From Candidatus Zixiibacteriota bacterium (GTDB taxonomy: Bacteria; Zixibacteria; MSB-5A5; GN15; FEB-12), in contig JAHIVM010000416.1 of assembly GCA_018816665.1 (NCBI GenBank), positions 1 through 7,419 of the forward strand: DNA of 7,419 bases, read 5' to 3'. The notes beneath the pieces were generated by a model. That model did no database searches, was not told where the DNA came from, and saw only the letters and a program-made list of their open reading frames with translations. Positions 1 to 7,419 of this stretch are shown piece by piece. The translations under genes were made by a program, and so were the position numbers. The number at the start of each line of letters is the position of its first letter. Position 1 is the stretch's first letter.

Positions 1-647
1 AACTCTTCGGACGTTCTGCAGCCCTCCAAGGTAAACGGAACCCGAGATTTTGTCAAGCCTGTTCTCAGCCTGGCATAGCTCTCAGCGGTTGAGATGTGGA
101 GGTTCGGGGTCACCAGAACCAGCCAATAATCTGTCGGGAAATTCGTCGCAGTGATCTGCTCCCCACGGCCGGTCACCAGTGCCTGTCCCCGGGAGAAAAA
201 GAAGGGGACATCTGATCCAATCTCCTGCCCTAACAGGGCCATGTCGGTGTACTCCAGTTGCAGATCGAATAGGACCGAACAGGCAAGAATAGTCGCAGCA
301 GCGTCGGCGGAGCCACCAGCCAAGCCTGCTGCCACGGGGATGTTCTTTTCCAGGTCCACTTCCAGTCCGTCCTGCAAGTCAAATCTATCGCGCATCAGGT
401 TGTAGGCCCGGCAGACGAGGTTGCGCTCGTCGGTCGGGACGCTGTCCGGTCCATCGAGAGAAAGACGAACCCCTGATTCTGCAGGAAGCCGTCGAATCCT
501 CAGGCGATCGAACAACGACACGGCCTGAAACAGCGAATTGATGTCATGGTACCCGTCCTCCCGGCGTGACAGCACTTCCAGAAACAAGTTAACCTTGGCG
601 GGTGCACCTATCACCACGCTGCCGGTTGAGATTCGTTTCACATACAT
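1..647 (-). CDS. ispE: 4-diphosphocytidyl-2-C-methyl-D-erythritol kinase, 5' part (cut by window start)
   Basis: Cytoplasmic GHMP-family kinase that phosphorylates the 2-hydroxyl of CDP-methylerythritol with ATP, the fourth step of the MEP isoprenoid pathway. The 215 visible residues hold the family signatures in order: APAKVNLFLEVLSRREDGYH at residues 15-34, with Lys18 matching the catalytic lysine; the GHMP ATP-binding loop PVAAGLAGGSADAAA at 104-118; and IGSDVPFFF at 143-151, with Asp146 as the likely catalytic aspartate. Full-length IspE is about 280-300 residues, so the C-terminal quarter lies beyond base 1. The ATG at 647 is the earliest possible start, because an in-frame TAG (complement of 654-656) lies three codons upstream; a GTG two codons later is the alternative. 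No strong Shine-Dalgarno is visible, only a G-rich stretch. The gene is divergent from acnA. Identity is very secure from the motifs. Confidence 0.96.
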   Translation of the reverse strand, partial: MYVKRISTGSVVIGAPAKVNLFLEVLSRREDGYHDINSLFQAVSLFDRLRIRRLPAESGVRLSLDGPDSVPTDERNLVCRAYNLMRDRFDLQDGLEVDLEKNIPVAAGLAGGSADAAATILACSVLFDLQLEYTDMALLGQEIGSDVPFFFSRGQALVTGRGEQITATNFPTDYWLVLVTPNLHISTAESYARLRTGLTKSRVPFTLEGCRTSEE

Positions 648-816
648 GCTGTACTAGCCGCCCATCCACCCGGGATTGCCTGCCAAAGCTAGGGAAGACG
701 CTAACTGCTTAAAAGATAGTAAATTGGTGATGACGCGCAAGAGAAAAGATGAGACCGCCCGGCAATACTATGCACCTTCACTGTCAAATAGTGGCAGTTA
801 CAGTCGGAATCGTCTG

Positions 817-835
817 GTGTACCCTCTCCGTACAC
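817..835. repeat. Perfect inverted repeat upstream of the acnA promoter
   Basis: GTGTAC and GTACAC are exact reverse complements separated by 7 bases (CCTCTCC), giving a 19-base dyad. It ends 35 bases before the -35 box of the acnA promoter, a position typical of an activator or upstream regulator site. It could also form a small hairpin but has no T-tract. The dyad is seen directly; a role as an operator is inference. Confidence 0.4.
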
Positions 836-870
836 GCGCCCGGCGAGTTGTGAAGCCAAAAAGCCAGTGC

Positions 871-899
871 TTGAAATCGTCGCAATGGTTGCCTATACT
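871..899 (+). promoter_or_regulatory. Sigma-70-type promoter of acnA
   Basis: TTGAAA (871-876) and TATACT (894-899) are separated by exactly 17 bases, each hexamer matching the consensus at 5 of 6 positions. Transcription would start near 905-907, giving a 5' leader of about 45 bases before the ATG at 952. This is the best promoter in the window, and it rules out any acnA start upstream of about base 906. Confidence 0.75.
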
Positions 900-939
900 A
901 TCCCTCTACCTGTATTCGGTGAATCGTCAGAACGCTCAT

Positions 940-945
940 AGGAGA
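940..945 (+). promoter_or_regulatory. Ribosome binding site fixing the acnA start
   Basis: AGGAGA lies 6 bases before the ATG at 952. Together with the promoter at 871-899 it fixes the start and discards about 92 codons of accidental in-frame extension. Confidence 0.85.
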
Positions 946-951
946 CACACG

Positions 952-3627
<2,676 letters not shown>

Positions 3628-3638
3628 AAAACAACGCG

Positions 3639-3677
3639 CGGGTGGTCGGGACCAAATCGCGGCCACCCGTTTTCTTT
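3639..3677 (+). terminator. Intrinsic terminator of acnA
   Basis: A 10-base-pair stem, CGGGTGGTCG with CGGCCACCCG and one G-T wobble, spans 3639-3669 with an 11-base loop and is followed directly by TTTTCTTT. It begins 12 bases after the acnA stop, so acnA and fba should be transcribed separately. Confidence 0.85.
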
Positions 3678-3711
3678 GCCGGTCGTGACCGAAAAACCGG
3701 GTTCTTCTTTC

Positions 3712-3740
3712 TTGCTTTCCGGATAAACAGCTTTTAGACT
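3712..3740 (+). promoter_or_regulatory. Weak candidate promoter of fba
   Basis: TTGCTT (3712-3717) and TAGACT (3735-3740) are 17 bases apart, matching the consensus at 3 and 4 of 6 positions. A promoter is expected here because the acnA terminator lies just upstream, but these boxes are poor. An overlapping alternative is TTTAGA (3733-3738) with AGTAAT (3755-3760). Confidence 0.25.
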
Positions 3741-3786
3741 TTGAGGATTATGAGAGTAATCCCATTCACTATTGGAGACTAATATC

Positions 3787-4818
3787 ATGCCGATTGTCAC
3801 CCCCGATCAATACAGAACGATGCTTAAAGCGGCCCACGATGGCAAATATGCCTACCCGGCCATCAACGTATCCTCAACTGAAACAGCTAACGCCGCCCTG
3901 AAGGGGTTTGCCGATGCCGGGTCCGACGGTATCATCCAGGCCTCGACCGGCGCCGGCGAGTTTGCATCCGGGCTGCATTTGAAAGATGCCGTACTCGGAT
4001 CGATTACTATCGCAGAACATATTCGGCGGATGGCCGAGCATTACAACGTGTATATCGCGTTGCACACCGATCACTGCCAGCCCAAGAAAGTGGATACCTA
4101 CTTCAAGCCGCTGGTGAAAGAGTCGATCGCACGCAAAAACGCCGGTCTGCCGACCGTGTTTAACTCGCATATGTTTGACGGTTCCGAACTGCCGCTGGGC
4201 GAAAATATGACGGTTGCCAAAGAGCTGTTCAAGATGTGCAAAGAAGCCGACCTGATGATCGAGGTTGAGACCGGAGTGGTCGGCGGCGAGGAAGACGGGA
4301 TCGATCATTCCGATCAGCCAAAAGAGAAACTGTATACCACGCCGGAAGATATGGTGGGCGTGTACGAGGCGCTCAGCAGTATCGGCGATGACTTCCTGCT
4401 GGCGGCGACTTTCGGCAATGTCCACGGTATTTACAAGCCGGGCAATGTCAAGCTGACGCCGATCATCCTCAAAAACGGCCAGGATGCGGTTATTGCCAAA
4501 CACGGGGACAAGGCCCGCATGCTGCTGGTGTTCCACGGGGGATCCGGTTCGGAACTGAAAGACATCCACGAGACTCTGAACTACGGCGTGGTCAAAATGA
4601 ACGTCGATACCGATACGCAGTACTGGTTCACCCAGCCGGTGAAAGCGCACATGATTGAGAACGCGGCGGAACTGACCCACGACGGCGACAACATGGCTAA
4701 CAAAAAGAAGTTCGATCCGCGCTCGTACATGAAAAAAGCGGAGGAGAACATGGCCAAACGGGTGCAGCAGGCCTGCGATGATCTCAAGAGTACGGGAAAA
4801 ACGCTGTTTGGCAAGTAG
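3787..4818 (+). CDS. fba: Class II fructose-bisphosphate aldolase
   Basis: Zinc-dependent cytoplasmic aldolase that reversibly cleaves fructose 1,6-bisphosphate to dihydroxyacetone phosphate and glyceraldehyde 3-phosphate, in glycolysis and gluconeogenesis. The 343-residue TIM-barrel protein carries HTDHCQ at 93-98 (Asp95 catalytic, His96 zinc ligand), GVVGGEEDG at 163-171 (the conserved acidic active-site loop), FGNVHGIYKPGNVKL at 209-223 (His213 zinc ligand), FHGGSGSE at 249-256 (His250 zinc ligand, phosphate loop) and MNVDTDTQYW at 271-280 (substrate binding). The GVVGGEEDG loop and length resemble the FbaA-type aldolases of actinobacteria and many other lineages more than tagatose-bisphosphate aldolases, though specificity for tagatose bisphosphate cannot be fully excluded. 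The ATG at 3787 was chosen because GGAG (3774-3777) lies 9 bases upstream; an in-frame TTG at 3772 overlaps that site and is unlikely. It has its own terminator and appears monocistronic. Confidence 0.96.
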   Translation: MPIVTPDQYRTMLKAAHDGKYAYPAINVSSTETANAALKGFADAGSDGIIQASTGAGEFASGLHLKDAVLGSITIAEHIRRMAEHYNVYIALHTDHCQPKKVDTYFKPLVKESIARKNAGLPTVFNSHMFDGSELPLGENMTVAKELFKMCKEADLMIEVETGVVGGEEDGIDHSDQPKEKLYTTPEDMVGVYEALSSIGDDFLLAATFGNVHGIYKPGNVKLTPIILKNGQDAVIAKHGDKARMLLVFHGGSGSELKDIHETLNYGVVKMNVDTDTQYWFTQPVKAHMIENAAELTHDGDNMANKKKFDPRSYMKKAEENMAKRVQQACDDLKSTGKTLFGK

Positions 4819-4846
4819 TCGACAGCTTTATCGTCATTAACGTCCG

Positions 4847-4878
4847 CCGCCGCGTGAGCAATCGCGCGGCGGTTTTTT
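4847..4878 (+). terminator. Intrinsic terminator of fba
   Basis: CCGCCGCG (4847-4854) pairs perfectly with CGCGGCGG (4865-4872) around a 10-base loop and is followed by six T residues. It sits 28 bases after the fba stop codon and is a textbook rho-independent terminator. Confidence 0.93.
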
Positions 4879-4882
4879 GTGT

Positions 4883-4908
4883 GGGTCAAGGACCGCCGGT
4901 CGAGACCC
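4883..4908. repeat. Tandem/nested GGTC-GACC inverted repeats
   Basis: GGTC (4884-4887) with GACC (4891-4894), and GGTC (4898-4901) with GACC (4904-4907), form two small dyads in tandem. The outer GGGTC and GACCC, and the inner GACCG and CGGTC, also pair, so the block is symmetric as a whole. It lies just after the fba terminator. Symmetry is seen directly; no function is known. Confidence 0.35.
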
Positions 4909-4988
4909 GATACACAGACTCAATGAGCCCGAGAAATTGCCCGTGACACACGGCCGCGTCCGGTACTGACCGAGGCGGAGTTCAATGC

Positions 4989-5017
4989 TTGACGGCGACC
5001 CGCGAACCCGATATGTA
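4989..5017 (+). promoter_or_regulatory. Candidate promoter of the lpoB operon
   Basis: TTGACG (4989-4994) is a 5-of-6 match to the -35 consensus. At 17 bases lies TATGTA (5012-5017), a modest -10; a better hexamer, TGTAAT (5014-5019), is at a longer 19-base spacing. The predicted leader before lpoB is about 100 bases. A promoter somewhere in this spacer is expected because fba ends in a strong terminator. Confidence 0.38.
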
Positions 5018-5054
5018 ATGCAGCGGTATAACCTGACAACTGCAATCCGAAGAG

Positions 5055-5069
5055 CCGGCCGACGGCCGG
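5055..5069 (+). repeat. GC-rich perfect hairpin in the lpoB leader
   Basis: CCGGCC, a GAC triloop and GGCCGG form a perfect 15-base hairpin. It sits in the presumed 5' leader of lpoB, 45 bases before its ribosome binding site. It has no following T-tract, so it is not an intrinsic terminator; it might stabilise the transcript or bind a protein. Confidence 0.4.
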
Positions 5070-5126
5070 ATCCAGAGGGCAAGAAAACAACATCTGGATA
5101 GAGATAGAGTCGAAAGGAGCTACGAG

Positions 5127-5726
5127 ATGAAAAAAGCGATCGCAATTCTGCTGGCGGTCGGCATGCTGACCGGCTGCGGCGGCGGCGGGAAAACCGTCAC
5201 CCGCCTCGAAGTCGACAGTGTCCAGGACCTAAGCGGCAAATGGAACGACACCGACTCCCGCCTGGTGGCCGAGGAAATGGTGGCCGATTGTATGTCCCGG
5301 CCGTGGTTGAACGAGTTCTCCCGGGCGACCGGCAAAAAGCCGGTGGTGACGGTGGGGACAATCAAAAACAACAGCAGCGAACATATCAACACCGAAACGT
5401 TTTCCACTGACTTTGAGCGCGAGCTGATAAATTCCTCGGCGGTCCGGTTTGTGGCCGGCAAAGATGTCCGGGCGGAGCTTCGCGGCGAGCGCCAGGAACA
5501 ACAGGAGTTTGCCTCCCCCGAAACGATGAAAAAGTTCCGGGCGGAAACCGGCGCCGACTTCCTGCTGCTGGGTTCCATCAACACCATTGCCGACCAGGAA
5601 GGCGGCAAGCAGGTGATGTTTTACCAGACAGATCTTCAACTGGTCAATATCGAGACCATGGAAAAGGTCTGGATCGGCATGAAAAAGATCAAAAAGGGTA
5701 TCGCGCAGGGCAAAACCAAGTGGTAG
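5127..5726 (+). CDS. lpoB: LpoB-like penicillin-binding protein activator lipoprotein
   Basis: Predicted lipoprotein of the LpoB family. In E. coli, LpoB sits in the outer membrane and activates the bifunctional peptidoglycan synthase PBP1b; that role is transferred here by homology. The 199-residue product begins with a short signal peptide (two lysines, a hydrophobic core, lipobox LTGC with Cys17 as the lipidated residue) and a glycine run. The conserved domain starts at DLSGKWNDTDSRLVAEEM (34-51) and includes VVTVGTIKNNSSEHINTETF (73-92), the FVAGKDVRAELRGER stretch (108-122), TGADFLLLGSINTI (141-154) and VWIGMKKIKKG (181-191), as in the non-enterobacterial members. The linker between Cys17 and the domain is only about 17 residues, against roughly 50 disordered residues in E. 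coli LpoB. The start is supported by AGGAG (5115-5119) 7 bases before the ATG. It is the first gene of an operon with the following lipoprotein. Confidence 0.9.
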   Translation: MKKAIAILLAVGMLTGCGGGGKTVTRLEVDSVQDLSGKWNDTDSRLVAEEMVADCMSRPWLNEFSRATGKKPVVTVGTIKNNSSEHINTETFSTDFERELINSSAVRFVAGKDVRAELRGERQEQQEFASPETMKKFRAETGADFLLLGSINTIADQEGGKQVMFYQTDLQLVNIETMEKVWIGMKKIKKGIAQGKTKW

Positions 5727-5735
5727 ACCGCTCCG

Positions 5736-7136
5736 GTGACAGCTAAGCACATAGTCAGACTCATAGTCCAGGGGCTTTTGCCCCTGGTCTTACTTTCCGG
5801 TTGCGGGTCGATGAAAACCCAGAAGGGGTTTTATGATCCTATCACGGTCGACCTGCGAACGAACAACTTCGATTCGGCCGCTGTGAAGCTGGAGATCGCG
5901 AAAGAAAAGGGCAAGTACGGCCACAAAGACCGCATGGTCTATTTCACCGATGCGGGGCTGGCCTATCATTACGCCGGTGAATACGACACCAGTAACGCCC
6001 GGCTGCACGAGGCCGATGCCGCCGCGGAGGAGCTGTTTACCAAAAGCATTTCCCGCGCGGTAACCTCGGTGCTGCTCAATGACAACGTGCTTGAGTATGC
6101 CGGTGAGGATTACGAAATCCTCTACGGCAACCTGATCAGTGCGCTTAACTACCTGATGATGCGCGAGTACGAGGACGCCTTTGTTGAAATCCGTCGCGCC
6201 AACCTGAAGCTGGAGCAACTCGAGGCCAAGTATTCCAATGCCGGGTTACTGCTTCGGCAGGGACTGGCCAAAGATACCTCGATCGGCGGCGTTGACTACG
6301 AAATCAAGCCCGTGCGTATGTACAACGATGCCTTCGCGCGGTATCTCAGCATGCACATGTACGCGGCCGACGGTAAATGGGACGATGCCCGGATCGATCT
6401 GGAGTACCTGCAGCAGGCCTTCCGGGATCAGCCGTATATCTACAATTTCGATGTCCCCGATGTGCGCTACGTCTCCGACGAAGGCAGTATCCTCTCGGTT
6501 GTCGCGCTGGCCGGCCTGGCCCCGGTGAAAGAAGAATTGTCACTTCGTATCCGTACGGACAAGCAGCTCAATCTCGTCCAGATCATGTATGCGGACAAGG
6601 ACGAGGAGGTCCCCGGATATACCCATATTCCGATGAACGTCTCGGAGGATTATTACTTCAAGTTTGCGATTCCGGAGCTGCAGGACCGCGTGTCGATGAT
6701 TGACCGGGTGAATGTGTATGTCGACGGTGAACGGCTGGGGCAACTCCAGTTGCTTGAGGATGTTGGGGCTGTGGCGCGGGAGACCTTCCGGGCGAAGAGT
6801 TCGATGATTTACATACGGACAGTTCTAAGGGCGGTAGCAAAAGGGCTAATCGCTCACAAGCAGAAGCAGAAGGCCGACACTGGAGGCCTGGGCGGGTGGC
6901 TGAAAAAGGCGGCGATTGATGTCGTCACGGACGTTTCCGAAAACCCCGACCTGCGCTGCGCGCGATTGTTGCCGGGGCGTATCTTAGTGGGTGATTTTGT
7001 TGTTGAGCCCGGGACTTACGACTTGCGGGTGGAGTTTGTGGGCGCCGACGGCCGTCGGGTAGCCTCGCAGAGTTTCCCCGGCTACACGGTAACACAAAAC
7101 GGCCCGAATCTGATCGAAGCGGTATCGCTGCAGTAA
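5736..7136 (+). CDS. COG3014-like lipoprotein, partner of LpoB
   Basis: Predicted lipoprotein of 466 residues resembling the uncharacterised COG3014 family. The signal peptide has Lys4/Arg8, a leucine-rich core and lipobox LSGC with Cys23 as the lipidated residue. Residues about 40-165 look like TPR-type helical repeats: NNFDSAAVKLEIAKEKGKYG (43-62), then FTDAGLAYHYAGEYDTSNAR (70-89), then ALNYLMMREYEDAFVEIRRA (136-155). A second helical part follows (about 195-265), then a likely beta-rich C-terminal domain ending in LLPGRILVGDFVVEPGTYDL (411-430). The start is GTG at 5736: the lpoB stop at 5724-5726 is in the same frame, and later starts would lose the signal peptide. No good ribosome binding site precedes it, so translation is probably coupled to lpoB. 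From memory, such genes often neighbour lpoB/ycfM homologues. A scaffold or cofactor role in envelope synthesis is inference; no function is established. Confidence 0.82.
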   Translation: MTAKHIVRLIVQGLLPLVLLSGCGSMKTQKGFYDPITVDLRTNNFDSAAVKLEIAKEKGKYGHKDRMVYFTDAGLAYHYAGEYDTSNARLHEADAAAEELFTKSISRAVTSVLLNDNVLEYAGEDYEILYGNLISALNYLMMREYEDAFVEIRRANLKLEQLEAKYSNAGLLLRQGLAKDTSIGGVDYEIKPVRMYNDAFARYLSMHMYAADGKWDDARIDLEYLQQAFRDQPYIYNFDVPDVRYVSDEGSILSVVALAGLAPVKEELSLRIRTDKQLNLVQIMYADKDEEVPGYTHIPMNVSEDYYFKFAIPELQDRVSMIDRVNVYVDGERLGQLQLLEDVGAVARETFRAKSSMIYIRTVLRAVAKGLIAHKQKQKADTGGLGGWLKKAAIDVVTDVSENPDLRCARLLPGRILVGDFVVEPGTYDLRVEFVGADGRRVASQSFPGYTVTQNGPNLIEAVSLQ

Positions 7137-7247
7137 GCTCTGTTTTCCTCTCTCACATTTACACACTTCTAACAATATCTGCACGATACGCTGATCTGCG
7201 GGCGGTAGTCTGGCAATGTATCACCGACCGGAAAACCGTGTAGACCC

Positions 7248-7252
7248 GGAGG
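7248..7252 (+). promoter_or_regulatory. Ribosome binding site of the right-edge gene
   Basis: GGAGG lies 5 bases before the ATG at 7258 and is the reason this start is preferred to an in-frame ATG at 7216, which has only a weak G-rich stretch upstream. If the earlier start were used, GGAGG would be inside the coding region. Confidence 0.5.
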
Positions 7253-7257
7253 TTGTG

Positions 7258-7419
7258 ATGTCCCAGGCCATGAGGAACCGTCGAAGTTGGAATCTCGGTG
7301 AAAAGAAGATATGGCACCTGTACAGTCTTCAGGCGCTGGTGCCGCGCGAGTTTGAGCGGGTCGCCACCAGCATTTTGAAGGGTCGCGACAAGCTGTTAGT
7401 TCCTGACCGTCGCCCAAGA
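7258..7419 (+). CDS. Unidentified reading frame, 5' part (cut by window end)
   Basis: An open frame of 54 codons runs to the window edge without a stop. The visible protein begins MSQAMRNRRSWNLGEKKI and continues with helix-like segments such as LYSLQALVPREFERVATSIL (residues 22-41), rich in basic residues; it has no signal peptide and no membrane segment so far. I do not recognise a family. Codon use is acceptable for this genome, mostly G or C at third positions. The alternative ATG at 7216 would add 14 residues. It lies 121 bases after the COG3014-like gene; I see neither a terminator nor a clear promoter between them, so it could be a third gene of the lpoB operon or stand alone. The opposite-strand frame covering the same bases has an implausible composition. 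Confidence 0.45.
   Translation, partial: MSQAMRNRRSWNLGEKKIWHLYSLQALVPREFERVATSILKGRDKLLVPDRRPR

Larger units (their letters stand above)
648..951. other. Divergent intergenic region between ispE and acnA
   Basis: No convincing gene is seen in these 304 bases. The acnA frame happens to stay open back to base 676, but that stretch has an arginine/serine-rich composition unlike aconitase and contains the acnA promoter. The region holds the acnA promoter (871-899), a perfect inverted repeat (817-835) and the acnA ribosome binding site (940-945). For ispE on the minus strand I find only a weak candidate promoter: TTGCGC (complement of 735-740) and TATCTT (complement of 713-718) with a 16-base spacer. 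A perfect minus-strand TTGACA (complement of 782-787) has no -10 at a proper distance. Confidence 0.7.
4879..5126. other. Intergenic region between fba terminator and lpoB
   Basis: No secure gene is visible. The region contains a cluster of GGTC/GACC inverted repeats (4883-4908), a possible promoter (4989-5017), a GC-rich hairpin (5055-5069) and the lpoB ribosome binding site AGGAG (5115-5119). A 38-codon reading frame starts at an ATG at 4985, preceded by GGAG at 4977-4980, and ends at a TAG at 5099-5101. It is arginine- and proline-rich, overlaps the candidate promoter, and is probably accidental. Confidence 0.6.

Noticed and set aside
151..405. Plus-strand open frame of 84 codons in the left region
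   Set aside because: The opposite strand encodes clear IspE motifs across the same bases, so this frame is a shadow.
782..787. Perfect minus-strand TTGACA box that could serve ispE
   Set aside because: No -10-like hexamer is found 16-18 bases downstream on that strand; the nearest AT-rich hexamers are at 11 and 14 bases.
3680..3691. CGGTC-GT-GACCG inverted repeat after the acnA terminator
   Set aside because: The 2-base loop is too tight for a stable hairpin of this form, and no T-tract follows on the plus strand; the terminator at 3639-3677 already explains the end of acnA.
3874..4680. Minus-strand open frame of 268 codons antisense to fba
   Set aside because: It is an antisense shadow of the aldolase gene with no recognisable domain and no plausible promoter or ribosome binding site of its own.
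4985..5101. 38-codon frame upstream of lpoB, with GGAG before its ATG
   Set aside because: It overlaps the likely promoter, its translation is arginine/proline-rich without any recognisable feature, and frames this short arise easily by chance. Conservation in relatives would be needed to revive it.
5124..5738. Possible fusion of the two lipoproteins by stop-codon readthrough
   Set aside because: The two genes share a frame with only the TAG and three codons between them, but the second has its own signal peptide and lipobox, which would be pointless in a fusion. Coupled re-initiation is the simpler reading.
7169..7417. Minus-strand open frame of 82 codons at the right edge
   Set aside because: The translation is cysteine-, proline- and tryptophan-rich without domain character, while the plus strand has a well-placed GGAGG and a frame open to the edge.

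Overview
The window reads as ordinary chromosomal DNA from a Gram-negative (diderm) bacterium with moderately high GC, by eye in the upper fifties percent. Two adjacent lipoprotein genes carry clear lipoboxes, and one belongs to the LpoB family of outer-membrane penicillin-binding-protein activators, which is why I infer an outer membrane. ispE shows that isoprenoids are made by the MEP (non-mevalonate) pathway. The LpoB and COG3014-like proteins are of the non-enterobacterial type. An uncultured diderm lineage such as the FCB/Zixibacteria area would fit, but the sequence alone does not settle this. I see no tRNA, rRNA, CRISPR array, insertion sequence, phage gene or plasmid gene.

Layout, left to right. 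Bases 1-647 (minus strand) hold the first 215 codons of ispE; its 3' end lies outside the window. A 304-base divergent intergenic region separates it from acnA on the plus strand (952-3627) and carries a good sigma-70-type promoter and a perfect 6+6 inverted repeat. acnA ends in an intrinsic terminator. A short spacer then leads to a class II fructose-bisphosphate aldolase gene (3787-4818), which has a very clear terminator of its own. A second spacer of 308 bases, with several GC-rich inverted repeats and a possible promoter, precedes a two-gene lipoprotein operon: an LpoB-like protein (5127-5726) and, 9 bases further in the same reading frame, a 466-residue COG3014-like lipoprotein (5736-7136). 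The last 160 bases contain the start of an unidentified plus-strand reading frame with a strong ribosome binding site, cut by the window edge.

The genes fall into separate transcription units: isoprenoid precursor synthesis (ispE), TCA/glyoxylate cycle (acnA), glycolysis/gluconeogenesis (fba) and cell-envelope growth (lpoB plus its partner). acnA and fba are both central carbon metabolism but are separated by a terminator. The least understood part is the lipoprotein pair. The LpoB homologue has almost none of the long disordered tether known from E. coli LpoB, and it is tightly coupled to a larger helical lipoprotein of unknown role. I do not see a wholly new system here.
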